Positions 25,945 through 34,673 of a DNA stretch of 50,218 bases are shown piece by piece. The DNA comes from Bacillota bacterium. GTDB lineage: Bacteria; Bacillota; Negativicutes; Sporomusales; Sporomusaceae. Each line of letters begins with the position of its first letter. Position 1 is the stretch's first letter. The notes under the pieces were generated by a model that had not been told where the DNA came from, did no database searches, and was given only the letters and a program-made list of their open reading frames with translations. The translations under genes and the position numbers were made by a program. The stretch spans positions 1 to 50,218 of the forward strand of contig JAEZVB010000055.1 of NCBI GenBank assembly GCA_023443285.1, read 5' to 3'.

Positions 25945-25994
25945 GAAGCTATTAGCCGCAAACCGCGTGGTTGCAGTTAATAGCCTCTTTTTTT
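25945..25994 (+). terminator. Terminator of the glycogen operon
   Basis: A long imperfect stem, with GCTATTA (25948-25954) pairing with TAATAGC (25978-25984) and inner GC pairs, runs straight into seven T residues (25988-25994). Confidence 0.85.
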
Positions 25995-26009
25995 GAGGAA
26001 CAATTTCAT

Positions 26010-26025
26010 TGGCGCGATTATTGCA
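26010..26025 (+). promoter_or_regulatory. sigma-54 promoter of the stand-alone receiver gene
   Basis: TGGCGC (26010-26015), a 5-base gap and TTGCA (26021-26025) keep the invariant GG and GC in correct spacing; only one base of the -24 hexamer departs from TGGCAC. The start codon lies 40 bp downstream. Confidence 0.7.
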
Positions 26026-26064
26026 TATTAATTGATAGAGAAAAATAGAGAGCGTGATTAACTT

Positions 26065-26430
26065 ATGAGAATACTGTTAATTGATGATGACACCGGCTCT
26101 TTGCTTGGAATGAAATTTGCAATTGAAATGATGGGCTATGACTGTGATGACTATTTATCATCGGTCGAGGCCATTGAAAACTACACGCCAGATCGTCATG
26201 ATGTTGCGGTTATTGATTACCAGATGCCTGGCTTAAACGGCTTTGAAGTGCTGACTAAAATGCGGGACAAAAATCCGGCACTAAAAGCCATTATTATATC
26301 AGGCTGCATGATGATCAAAGACCAACCGGAAAACGTACCGTTTGTTTTGTTAAAAAAGCCGCTGGGAGATGACTTTTTCCGGGCGCTAAAAGAGCTTGAG
26401 ACAAGCTGTACAGAAATAAACAACAAATGA
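26065..26430 (+). CDS. Stand-alone receiver domain protein
   Basis: A 121-residue single-domain response regulator. The acidic pocket is in LLIDDDTGS, the phospho-acceptor is Asp51 (VAVIDYQMPGLNGF), and the conserved Lys is in VLLKKPLG. There is no output domain, so it should act by protein contact, like CheY or Spo0F, or as a phosphate sink. Its ribosome site is weak. A sigma-54 promoter and an upstream dyad sit before it and a strong hairpin after it, making it monocistronic. It is followed by a kinase and an NtrC-type activator, which probably control it. Confidence 0.88.
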   Translation: MRILLIDDDTGSLLGMKFAIEMMGYDCDDYLSSVEAIENYTPDRHDVAVIDYQMPGLNGFEVLTKMRDKNPALKAIIISGCMMIKDQPENVPFVLLKKPLGDDFFRALKELETSCTEINNK

Positions 26431-26457
26431 CGGTCTATTCACCATATTTTCCATTAA

Positions 26458-26516
26458 GCCATATGCAAAACATAAGTGGATGTTATTCCGCTTATATTTT
26501 GCATATGGCTTTTGTC
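26458..26516. terminator. Long 22-bp hairpin between the receiver and kinase genes
   Basis: The arms 26458-26479 and 26488-26509 pair over 22 bp with one mismatch and one G-U around an 8-base loop, then CTTTTG. It may end the receiver transcript. Its arms contain TATGCAA and TTGCATA, the same heptamers as in the dyad at 25913-25942 but in the opposite arrangement, so a regulatory role upstream of the kinase gene is also possible. Confidence 0.65.
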
Positions 26517-26604
26517 AAAACTACAGGGATTTTCAGTTAACATAGCGAAAGTAATATAAAAAACTGTGTGATTAACGCTATTAGAGTAAGGCTGGTGCAA
26601 AATA

Positions 26605-29505
26605 GTGAAAAAACGCTGGGCGTTTGTGATGGTTTTGTGTGTGGGTTTACTTTGCATATATAGCATTGACCGGATTTATTGTCAGCAGGAAATGGCGCGT
26701 CATACTGTGGCTTTGGATCGATTTACCGAACAGGTGGAGCAGGCATTTGAGGACAAGGTGGAACATAATTTGGATGCAGTAGAGGACATGGGTCTTTTTA
26801 TGCAGCTGTGGCCAAATGTTCCGGATAAAGGGGTATTTGAGCAGTTAGCTGTTGCTACCTTGCGGGAGTTCCCTGATATAATGGCAGTGGGCTATTCTGA
26901 TGAAAATCATATTCTGCGTTACTGGTATCCGGAGGATTCAGGCCAAAGTCCGGTTGGTGCCAATTTGTCCGATACCAGCAAATATCCCGCGTTCTTAACG
27001 ACTACCCGTAAGGCTGAGCAGGAGAAACGGATTACGGTTAATAAGAATCCGGTGCAACTGTCAAATGGCGTCGCAGTTTTTGGTGCAAGAGCGCCGCTGT
27101 ATTATGGGGAACGTTTTTATGGTCTGGTTTGGGGCACTTTTGAGGCGGATAAGGTTTTGCAAGATGCGGTAAACAAGATTGCCATGGAGCCGGATAGTAA
27201 GGATGCGAATTATTATATTGAGGTGCGTACCCAGGACGCAAGCGTGCTATATCGCTTTAATCAACTAGTACCACAGTCGCCTGTTCGGGAATTTGTCCTG
27301 CCAATTGCCGATACCCATTGGGTGGTAACGGTGGGCTGGAGTCGTCTGCCGCAACATAATCTCTATATGCACGGCCTTATCTGGGGAATAGGCAGTGGCA
27401 CGCTGCTTTTACTACTGATTTTCCTTAATGGTATGTTCCGACGGCAAGCAGGGCTGGCGCAGGTTGTTGATGAAAGAACAAAAGAACTTCGCCTGAAAAA
27501 CCAGCAATTGGAATTGGAAGTGTTAGAACATAAAGATACCGAAGAGGCTTTACTTGAAAGTGAGCAAAGGTTGGCGGCCTTGCTTGCGGCTGTTCCTGAC
27601 AAACTATATCGATTAAGCCGGGAAGGCACGGTATTAGATGTCCGATCAAAAGAAAATGATCTGTATTTGTCCCGCAATGAAATAATTAACCGGGATATGG
27701 CAACTGTGTTGCCGCGAGACTTATATGAAAAGTTCGAAGAGTTGGTTAAGACCGTTGTTGCTTCTGGTGAGATGGCAACGCTGGAGTATCAACTGCCGAT
27801 AAACGGCAGCAACCGGGAACTGGAAGCTCGATTGACTGTTAGTGCCAATGAAGAAATAGTAGTGATCGTTCGTGATATTACTGAGAAAAAACAAGATGAA
27901 GCCTGTGAGCACATCTTACAGCAAACCGCGGTCAGGGTGTTGGAAGAGCAGAGTATCGGGGATATTCTGAACTATACTTGTGAGCAACTGTGCCATGTTT
28001 TTGAGATAACGCTCGCCCGGGTTATGCTGGAGGATGCAGGGACTACCAGGATAAGCGCAGCTGCCGGTAAGCTAGCAATAAAAGCCGGGAAGACTGCGCT
28101 GTGTTGTAATGCCAAAGGATTGTTAAGTGGACAGGCTATTGAGACCGGTACCATTCAGGTAGTGCAATGCAAAGAACAATTATTGCACTGGCAGGAAAAA
28201 TTAATCGAAGAGTTACATGCAGACAAGGCAGATATTCAGTCTGAGATCGCACTGCCACTTAATCTAAAGGGTGGAACAGTGGGCGCTTTCTATCTTGTCA
28301 GTAATAAACCAAACTATTGGGATGAACGGATAGTGGCTCGTCTGCAGAGTTTTGCGCATCAGTTGTCGATTGCTATCAGTGCCGCTAGAGACCGTCAGCA
28401 GCTAAGGCTCTTGATGGCCGGGCTAGTAGCTGCTGCCAATGCGATCGTTATTACCGATAAGGATGGCAAAGTTGAATGGATAAACCCGGCATTTTCCACT
28501 TTAACTGGTTATGCGGAGAATGAGGCGCTTGGACAAAACCTTATGCGGCTATCCGGTTATCAGGATGAAGGCTTTTGTCAGCGGTTTTGGCAGCAACTGA
28601 ATTCGGCAGATGAGGCCTGGCGCGGTGAATTTGCCCAGTGCCGAAAAGACGGCAGTTTTTATGATGAGGTTATGTCGATCACCCCTGTGCATAGTAGCCA
28701 GGGAGATATCATTAACTTTATTGCGATAAAAGAAGATATAACTGAACAGAAAATGGCGGCACAAGCTATGGCCAAAGCCAACGAGGTCAGAGCGCAAGCC
28801 GAGAAATTATCTTCGCTTGGCACCATGGCCGCCGGTTTGTCCCATGAAATAAACCAGCCGCTCAACTCGATAAAAATGATTGCCAGCGGCATGGTTTATG
28901 CATACCAAAACGGTAAAGAGCGGCCAGTGGGTGATATCATGCGCAATGTTGAGGAAATCTCCCATCAGGCTGACCGTATTAATAATATCATTATGCATAT
29001 GCGCAGCTTTATTAGGCGGGATGAAACCCAGGCCTCTTATTGCCAGGTTAACGAGGCTATTGAACAATCACTTAAAATTGTAGGCAGTCAATTAACGGCG
29101 CACGGGATTAAGGTAAATAAACAACTGGCTGATAGATTGCCCTATATTTATGCAATCCCTACTGCGTTAGAAGAGATTATTGTTAATTTGGCATCAAATG
29201 CCATGCAGGCCATGGATGCAGCCGGCTGTCAAGACAAGCAGCTGTTTATTCGAACTTGGGCAGCCAAGAATAACGTATATATTGAGGTTGCCGACACGGG
29301 GCCAGGAATTCGTGATACGCAAAGAACCAAAGTTTTTGAGCCGTTTTTTTCCACCAAATCCGGCAGTGATAATCTGGGACTGGGATTATCCATAGTGCAG
29401 TCCATTGTTACTTCTTGTCAGGGAACGATTAGTATTGTTTCCGGGGAGAATGAAGGAGCCGTTTTCTTGATTACCTTACCTGGAAGAAGTAAAGAAGCCG
29501 TTTAG
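26605..29505 (+). CDS. Membrane sensor histidine kinase (CHASE-like, PAS-GAF-PAS)
   Basis: A 966-residue kinase. TM1 is at about 5-23 and an extracytoplasmic CHASE-like domain at about 30-250, including FGARAPLYYGERFYGLVWGTFEADKV divided by a conserved glycine-rich turn. TM2 (about 253-272) and a coiled coil (285-320) follow, then PAS (about 320-430), GAF (about 440-595) and a second PAS/PAC (about 605-720). The kinase core has His747 (LSHEINQPLNS) and an ATPase domain with NLASNAMQAM, DTGPGI and GLGLSIV. The EINQPL form of the H box is typical of NtrB/DctB kinases that partner sigma-54 activators. It starts at GTG with a weak ribosome site, and lies 11 bp before its NtrC-type partner. The ligand is unknown. 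Confidence 0.92.
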   Translation: MKKRWAFVMVLCVGLLCIYSIDRIYCQQEMARHTVALDRFTEQVEQAFEDKVEHNLDAVEDMGLFMQLWPNVPDKGVFEQLAVATLREFPDIMAVGYSDENHILRYWYPEDSGQSPVGANLSDTSKYPAFLTTTRKAEQEKRITVNKNPVQLSNGVAVFGARAPLYYGERFYGLVWGTFEADKVLQDAVNKIAMEPDSKDANYYIEVRTQDASVLYRFNQLVPQSPVREFVLPIADTHWVVTVGWSRLPQHNLYMHGLIWGIGSGTLLLLLIFLNGMFRRQAGLAQVVDERTKELRLKNQQLELEVLEHKDTEEALLESEQRLAALLAAVPDKLYRLSREGTVLDVRSKENDLYLSRNEIINRDMATVLPRDLYEKFEELVKTVVASGEMATLEYQLPINGSNRELEARLTVSANEEIVVIVRDITEKKQDEACEHILQQTAVRVLEEQSIGDILNYTCEQLCHVFEITLARVMLEDAGTTRISAAAGKLAIKAGKTALCCNAKGLLSGQAIETGTIQVVQCKEQLLHWQEKLIEELHADKADIQSEIALPLNLKGGTVGAFYLVSNKPNYWDERIVARLQSFAHQLSIAISAARDRQQLRLLMAGLVAAANAIVITDKDGKVEWINPAFSTLTGYAENEALGQNLMRLSGYQDEGFCQRFWQQLNSADEAWRGEFAQCRKDGSFYDEVMSITPVHSSQGDIINFIAIKEDITEQKMAAQAMAKANEVRAQAEKLSSLGTMAAGLSHEINQPLNSIKMIASGMVYAYQNGKERPVGDIMRNVEEISHQADRINNIIMHMRSFIRRDETQASYCQVNEAIEQSLKIVGSQLTAHGIKVNKQLADRLPYIYAIPTALEEIIVNLASNAMQAMDAAGCQDKQLFIRTWAAKNNVYIEVADTGPGIRDTQRTKVFEPFFSTKSGSDNLGLGLSIVQSIVTSCQGTISIVSGENEGAVFLITLPGRSKEAV

Positions 29506-29516
29506 GAGGTTTAGTT

Positions 29517-30992
29517 ATGGAAATTTTGCTGGTAGATGACGACCGACATAGCCGGGAGGCGGTGGCCTGGTTCTTGCGCGAACAGGAACACTCGGTAACT
29601 GAGTGCGATACCGCGGAGCAGGCGCTGGCTAAGTGGAAGCAGGCAGATTATCCGTTTGTGTTATCTGATATTCAGATGCCGGGAATGACGGGAATTGAAT
29701 TGGCACAGGCCATCACTGAACAGCCTGACAGCTGGCGCAGCGATGTTGTACTATTTACTGGTTATGGGGATATGAAAACAGCGGTAGCAGCCTTGCGAGC
29801 AGGCGCGTATGATTATTTGCTGAAGCCTGTTGATGCGCAAGAGTTGGCAGCAATTGCGCTGCGCGTGTCGGAGCACCAGGCGCTACTCAGGGAAAATAAA
29901 GAGCTGACAGAGAACTTTGATGCTAAGCTGCAATCAGCGACCCAACATACCGAGCTTGAGTTAGATCGCATGCGCAAAATGGTGGCAGAGTCCATTATTG
30001 GCAATGTGGGGATTTTTTCAGCTAGTATGCAGCAGGTTGCTGGCTTGGCTCAGCGTTTTCATACCGATAGGACACTAACAGTACTGATTCAGGGCGAGAC
30101 AGGCACCGGTAAAGAAGTGGTTGCCCGGATTATTCATTATGGATCAAACTTAAAAACGCCGACAGGTCCTTTGGTTGAGCTTAACTGTGCGGCTATTCCG
30201 CAAAATTTGTTTGAATCCGAACTGTTTGGTTATGAAGGTGGAGCCTTCAGCGGCAGTTTGAGTCGTGGGCAAAAAGGAAAGCTGGATGCAGCGGCAGGCG
30301 GCACACTGTTTTTGGACGAGGTTGGAGAAATGCCGCCAGAAATGCAGGCCAAGCTGCTTAGGGTGCTGGAATCCCGGGAATATTACCGGGTGGGCGGCCT
30401 AAAAAAAATCAAAGCCGATGTCCGGGTTATTTGCGCTACCAATGTGGATTTGGAAAAAAGAATGGAAGACGGCTTGTTTCGGCGTGACCTCTATTATCGC
30501 TTAAAAATTGGACATGTCGTGATTCCGCCGCTCAGAGACCGGCGAGAAGAGATTGTACCACTTGCCGAAATGTTTTTGCGGGAATTTGCACAAGCCAAAA
30601 GAAAACGAATTACCAGCATTAGCCCGCAGGCTCAACAGCTACTGGAGCAATATGATTGGCCTGGCAATGTGCGAGAATTGCGTAATGCTATGGAGTGGAT
30701 CGTCTTTATGTATGATGATCCCGAATTGCAACCAGTTCACTTGGAAAAAATAGTGGCTCACGATACTGCGCAGGGAGCAACAGATGGGAAGTCGATTGGC
30801 AGTACCAAGGAAAAACAAGTAGTATTACCTTTGCCAGAGGGTGGTCTTTCCATAAAGGAATATAATGACCTCATTATCCAGGCAGTGCTTGATGCACATA
30901 ATGGCAATCAGACAGCAACTGCCAAGTATTTGGACATGTCGCTAAGGGCATTGTGTTACCGCCTGGAACAAATGCGCAATAGAAATAAATAA
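29517..30992 (+). CDS. NtrC-family sigma-54-dependent response regulator
   Basis: A 491-residue enhancer-binding activator. The receiver (1-120) has Asp51 (LSDIQMPGMTG) and Lys in LLKPV. The AAA+ domain (about 165-400) has Walker A GETGTGKE, Walker B GGTLFLDE, and RDLYYRLK with the arginine-finger region. A Fis-type HTH at the C-terminus includes GNQTATAKYLDMSLRALCYRL. The sigma-54 contact loop reads GAFSGS (242-247) instead of GAFTGA, a two-residue departure in the most conserved motif of the family. AGGAGG precedes the ATG. It forms an operon with the upstream kinase and probably acts at the sigma-54 promoters at 26010 and 31203. Confidence 0.94.
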   Translation: MEILLVDDDRHSREAVAWFLREQEHSVTECDTAEQALAKWKQADYPFVLSDIQMPGMTGIELAQAITEQPDSWRSDVVLFTGYGDMKTAVAALRAGAYDYLLKPVDAQELAAIALRVSEHQALLRENKELTENFDAKLQSATQHTELELDRMRKMVAESIIGNVGIFSASMQQVAGLAQRFHTDRTLTVLIQGETGTGKEVVARIIHYGSNLKTPTGPLVELNCAAIPQNLFESELFGYEGGAFSGSLSRGQKGKLDAAAGGTLFLDEVGEMPPEMQAKLLRVLESREYYRVGGLKKIKADVRVICATNVDLEKRMEDGLFRRDLYYRLKIGHVVIPPLRDRREEIVPLAEMFLREFAQAKRKRITSISPQAQQLLEQYDWPGNVRELRNAMEWIVFMYDDPELQPVHLEKIVAHDTAQGATDGKSIGSTKEKQVVLPLPEGGLSIKEYNDLIIQAVLDAHNGNQTATAKYLDMSLRALCYRLEQMRNRNK

Positions 30993-31007
30993 ACAATACT
31001 AAAATAT

Positions 31008-31045
31008 GCCTTTGCTTGATGGTCTTAATCTGGCAGAGGCATTTA
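31008..31045 (+). terminator. Weak terminator after the NtrC-type regulator
   Basis: GCCTTTGC (31008-31015) pairs with GCAGAGGC (31033-31040), extended by AT pairs. The tail ATTTATG is a poor U-tract. Confidence 0.45.
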
Positions 31046-31056
31046 TGTGCCTTATA

Positions 31057-31100
31057 ACAAAAATTGCATAGCAGATTCTGGGTAAGTACGCAGTTTTTGT
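31057..31100. promoter_or_regulatory. Candidate activator site upstream of the chemoreceptor gene
   Basis: ACAAAAATTGCATA (31057-31070) is identical to the left half of the dyad at 25913-25942. TACGCAGTTTTTGT (31087-31100) matches the right half at 12 of 14 positions. The halves here are 16 bases apart rather than 2. The pair is centred about 150 bp before the predicted sigma-54 start at 31229, a usual enhancer distance. Confidence 0.5.
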
Positions 31101-31202
31101 TATGGAAACAAGTGTGAACAAGGTGATGTGTTAGGAATGTAGCCGGGAATTTCCTGGGTTTATAAGACTTTGCTTCTAGGTAAAACGGAAATGCTTTAGG
31201 AA

Positions 31203-31218
31203 TGGCATGAGTTTTGCA
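31203..31218 (+). promoter_or_regulatory. sigma-54 promoter of the chemoreceptor gene
   Basis: TGGCAT (31203-31208), a 5-base gap and TTGCA (31214-31218) fit the sigma-54 consensus with invariant GG and GC. The gene starts 47 bp downstream, after AAGGAG. Confidence 0.72.
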
Positions 31219-31264
31219 TAGGTAAGAGTAAAGTACTTATTTTACTATAAGGAGATGACAGGCA

Positions 31265-32953
31265 ATGAACATGACAATTGGCAAGAAAATCACCGGCGGC
31301 TTTGTAATCGTAATAAGCCTGGTGGTACTTATGAGCGGTTTTACTTATTATGAGATAGGTCAAATAAACGCATCGTATGAAAAAACAATGCAAAAGAACC
31401 TGGAAAGGATAGCCTTGACTCAGGGTTTTGCTACTGATTTGGCCAATGAGGCAGTAGCCATGCGGCGCTTTAACTTTACGGGTGATTTGTCCGACATCCC
31501 GATATTTGAAAGTTATCGTAAAAGCGCAGAAGAGAAATTAACTGAATTACGAGGAATTATCCAAACAGAACAGGGCAAAAAAATTCTCCAGACAATGAAG
31601 GACGAAAAGGATAGCTATGAAGAGATTGTTCAAAAATCCTTTGCGGCCAAAAAATCCGGCAATGCTGATCTAGTTGCCCAATCTATGCAGGAGGCGGGAA
31701 AACCCTATAAAGCCGCTATGGGTGCGTCGGAAGAGTTAATTAAGGGAATCAGTAAAATCGTTGAAGCTGATCAAAAAATGCAAGCAGCAAGAGCGGCCAG
31801 TATCCAGCAAGTACTGCTTGTGGTGAATATTATTGTGGCAGCCGTTTCGCTTGGTATCGGTTTCTTTATCAGTAGGCGTATTGCCAAACCAATTCAGCAA
31901 ATTACCGTTGCCGCAGATGAGATTGCTAAAGGAAATCTGAATTATGAAGATCTTGATATTAAAAATTCGGATGAAACCGGGCAGGTAGCCCATGCCTTTA
32001 CTATCATGAAAACCAATTTGCGTCAGTTGGTTCAGCAAATTGCCTCTACAACAGAACAGGTGGCTGCATCATCGGAAGAACTGACGGCTGGCGCCGAGCA
32101 ATCAGCGCAGGCAACAGAACAGGTGGCTATTATTATTACCGAGGTGGCCGACGGAGCGCGTAAACAAGTCAACGCGATTGAAGCAACCGCTGCGGTAGTC
32201 GAGCAGATGTCAGAGGGTATTCAGCAAGCCGCGGTTAATGCCGGTGAAGTTGCGGTGATGGCAGATAAGGCGACCGATACTGCCAATGCGGGCGGCCACG
32301 CCGTCGATGCTGCAATCAATCAAATGGTAAGCATTGAAAAAACTGTGGCAAGCTCGGCAGCGGTAGTAACAAAGCTGGGAGAACGCTCCAAAGAGATTGG
32401 CCAGATCGTCGACACCATTTCGGGAATTGCCGGTCAAACCAACCTGTTGGCGCTTAACGCGGCTATTGAAGCCGCCCGTGCTGGTGAGCAGGGCAGAGGG
32501 TTTGCTGTAGTTGCGGAAGAAGTACGCAAACTAGCTGAGCAATCACAGGACGCCGCTAAACAAATTGCCACGCTTATCATGGAAATCCAGGCGGATACCG
32601 CCAACTCGGTAAGTGCTATTAATGACGGTTCGCGTGAGGTTAAGCTTGGTGGCGAAGTGGTAAATACCGCAGGCAAAGCCTTCAAAGAGATTGTTGCCCT
32701 GGTGGGTGAGGTATCATCCCAAGTCCGGGAAATCTCGGCATCAATCCAGCAAATATCAGTAAAGACCCAGCAAATCGTGACCTCAGTGGTTGACATTGAA
32801 CAGATAAGCAAGGGTGCCGCCGACCAAACGCAGAGTATTTCGGCAGCAACCGAGGAAACCTCAGCCTCTATGGAAGAAATCACATCAGCCAGCAGGGCGC
32901 TAGCTATAATGGCAGAAGGCCTGCAGACGGCTGTAAAAAAGTTTACTCTTTAA
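31265..32953 (+). CDS. Methyl-accepting chemotaxis protein
   Basis: A 562-residue chemoreceptor. TM1 (about 12-31) and an extracytoplasmic four-helix-bundle sensor (about 32-188) are followed by TM2 (about 190-210), a HAMP domain (about 211-264), and a long coiled-coil signalling domain with the conserved tip GIAGQTNLLALNAAIEAARA. The 4HB sensor is generic and does not name a ligand. The gene lies directly after the NtrC-type regulator and has its own sigma-54 promoter and upstream dyad, so chemoreceptor synthesis is probably induced by the kinase/NtrC pair. No C-terminal CheR-docking pentapeptide is evident. Confidence 0.95.
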   Translation: MNMTIGKKITGGFVIVISLVVLMSGFTYYEIGQINASYEKTMQKNLERIALTQGFATDLANEAVAMRRFNFTGDLSDIPIFESYRKSAEEKLTELRGIIQTEQGKKILQTMKDEKDSYEEIVQKSFAAKKSGNADLVAQSMQEAGKPYKAAMGASEELIKGISKIVEADQKMQAARAASIQQVLLVVNIIVAAVSLGIGFFISRRIAKPIQQITVAADEIAKGNLNYEDLDIKNSDETGQVAHAFTIMKTNLRQLVQQIASTTEQVAASSEELTAGAEQSAQATEQVAIIITEVADGARKQVNAIEATAAVVEQMSEGIQQAAVNAGEVAVMADKATDTANAGGHAVDAAINQMVSIEKTVASSAAVVTKLGERSKEIGQIVDTISGIAGQTNLLALNAAIEAARAGEQGRGFAVVAEEVRKLAEQSQDAAKQIATLIMEIQADTANSVSAINDGSREVKLGGEVVNTAGKAFKEIVALVGEVSSQVREISASIQQISVKTQQIVTSVVDIEQISKGAADQTQSISAATEETSASMEEITSASRALAIMAEGLQTAVKKFTL

Positions 32954-32992
32954 GATTAAGATTGGTACTTGTAATGGTGAAGGGGTAATAAA

Positions 32993-34420
32993 ATGAGAGA
33001 CACCGACATACCTAATTTATACAAGCTAAATCGACGGAGTATTAACAAATGGAATCCAATTCACTCCTCCCTGTATATTAAGTTGGTTGTTATCTTGTTT
33101 TTGGTATTTACCATTACGGTCTTGGGTTTGACTTATCAACTGGAAAGAAATCTGGAAGAAACCCATCTTAATCTAGTACAAAATGAGTTAAAATCTATTG
33201 CAGCCATTGCCGCGGTTTCTATTGACGGTGATGTCGTGGCAGGTTGGCGTAAACCTGAGCAGCAGCAAACCCAAGAGTATATGGCGATAAAAAAGTTCCT
33301 GGCAAATTTTAAGGAAGCTAACGACAGTATCCAGGATATTTATATTATGCGCAAAGGTGCCGCCGAACGTGCCTTGGTTTTTATCCTTGAGATTGATGAA
33401 AGTGAAGATGCAGCAGGATTTAATGAGCTTTATGATTCGGCAGGGGCGCCTGATATGCTTACCGGTTTTGAACGGCCGGCTGTAGATAAAGAATTTGCCA
33501 CCGATAAATGGGGGATTACACTTTCTGGTTATGCGCCGATTAAAAATTCCCAAGGCGAAACCGTGGCAATTGTCGGTATTGATTTTGATGCCCAAAGTAT
33601 TCAGGACGGAATTGCCGAGCGGCGGGAGCAAATGCTGCTTTACTCAGGGATTGGTATGCTTATCATGCTGGGCGTTAGTTTGATACTGGCGAAAAGCATT
33701 GTTTCCCGCCTGAAACAGGTGAAGGTCGCTGTTGATACAGTATTAGAAGATGAGGCAGGTACCCACCACTATTACCGGGAGAAGGATGAAGTTAATTTAC
33801 TAGCTCACCGGGTTAATAGATTAATTAAAAAAGTTGCGGTCGAGAAAGAACAGATTCTTGTTTCCATTATAATGACATTGGTTAATACCCTGGAGGTTCG
33901 AGATGAATATACCCACGGTCATTCAACCGAAGTTGCCGTTATTGCAACAGATATTATGACTGCATTGAAGATCGATACGGAAGAAAGATTTATGATAAAT
34001 TTTGCTGCGTTGTTGCATGATATTGGTAAAATTGGTATTGCTGATACTATCCTTAATAAAAAAGGCAAGCTTACCGAGGAGGAGTTCGATGCCATTAAGC
34101 AACACCCGGTGATGGGAGCTAAAATTTTAGCAGGCATTCCTTCGCTCAATCAGATTGCCGAGATCGTAAAATATCATCATGAACGTTATGATGGCGGCGG
34201 CTATCCGAATGGTTTGTCAGGTGCGGAAATTTCTTTGGGGGCAAGAATTATCGCAGTGGCCGACAGTTTTCAGGCCATGATTTCGGACAGGCCGTACCGC
34301 AAAGGGATGTCTCAGCAAGCTGCCATGGAGGAGATGGAGCGAAATAAAGGGACACAATTTGACCCTGAGATTATTGAAGTATTTTTAAAAATTTGCCAGA
34401 GTAAGAACTATAAGCAGTAA
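32993..34420 (+). CDS. Membrane HD-GYP phosphodiesterase
   Basis: A 475-residue protein. TM1 is at about 28-46, a Cache-like external sensor at about 47-220 with DKWGITLSGYAPI and VGIDFDAQSI, and TM2 at about 222-244. A HAMP-like linker leads to an HD-GYP domain with His342-Asp343 (LLHDIGKIGI) and the GYP region HHERYDGGGYPNGL from residue 395. HD-GYP domains hydrolyse cyclic di-GMP; all metal-binding histidines I can trace are present. The start has GAAGGGG upstream. It lies 39 bp after the chemoreceptor gene with no terminator seen, so it may be cotranscribed from the sigma-54 promoter, linking chemotaxis and cyclic di-GMP turnover. Confidence 0.92.
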   Translation: MRDTDIPNLYKLNRRSINKWNPIHSSLYIKLVVILFLVFTITVLGLTYQLERNLEETHLNLVQNELKSIAAIAAVSIDGDVVAGWRKPEQQQTQEYMAIKKFLANFKEANDSIQDIYIMRKGAAERALVFILEIDESEDAAGFNELYDSAGAPDMLTGFERPAVDKEFATDKWGITLSGYAPIKNSQGETVAIVGIDFDAQSIQDGIAERREQMLLYSGIGMLIMLGVSLILAKSIVSRLKQVKVAVDTVLEDEAGTHHYYREKDEVNLLAHRVNRLIKKVAVEKEQILVSIIMTLVNTLEVRDEYTHGHSTEVAVIATDIMTALKIDTEERFMINFAALLHDIGKIGIADTILNKKGKLTEEEFDAIKQHPVMGAKILAGIPSLNQIAEIVKYHHERYDGGGYPNGLSGAEISLGARIIAVADSFQAMISDRPYRKGMSQQAAMEEMERNKGTQFDPEIIEVFLKICQSKNYKQ

Positions 34421-34468
34421 AAAGTACTATGGTCTTGTCATGGTAAAAGTCATATAGTCTGAGCAGGG

Positions 34469-34508
34469 AACGCAAGGAGTATGCCGCAGTGCATATTTCT
34501 TGCGTTTT
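34469..34508 (+). terminator. Terminator after the HD-GYP gene
   Basis: AACGCAAG (34469-34476) pairs with CTTGCGTT (34499-34506), with inner ATGC/GCAT pairing, and a run of T follows. Confidence 0.85.
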
Positions 34509-34583
34509 TCAGGCTTGATAGAATAGGGTATTAAACATTTTGGTAATTATTATCCATTAATACATTTTTCTAACAAATAGATA

Positions 34584-34613
34584 TTGACAAAAAATAGATA
34601 ATGAAAGTACAAT
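34584..34613 (+). promoter_or_regulatory. Promoter of the rrf2-cydAB operon
   Basis: TTGACA (34584-34589), an 18-bp spacer and TACAAT (34608-34613) predict a transcript start near 34620, inside the dyad at 34621-34640. Confidence 0.65.
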
Positions 34614-34620
34614 AAAATTA

Positions 34621-34640
34621 ATACTATACCGGTGCAGTAT
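34621..34640. promoter_or_regulatory. Operator-like dyad, probable Rrf2 autoregulatory site
   Basis: ATACTATA, CCGG, TGCAGTAT form an imperfect inverted repeat at the predicted transcript start, well placed for repression. Both 8-base halves recur exactly at 43762-43782, before the GNAT gene. Binding by the adjacent Rrf2 protein is inferred. Confidence 0.55.
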
Positions 34641-34673
34641 ACTTTGGCTATAGCAGTAGAGGGTGGTGGCGTT

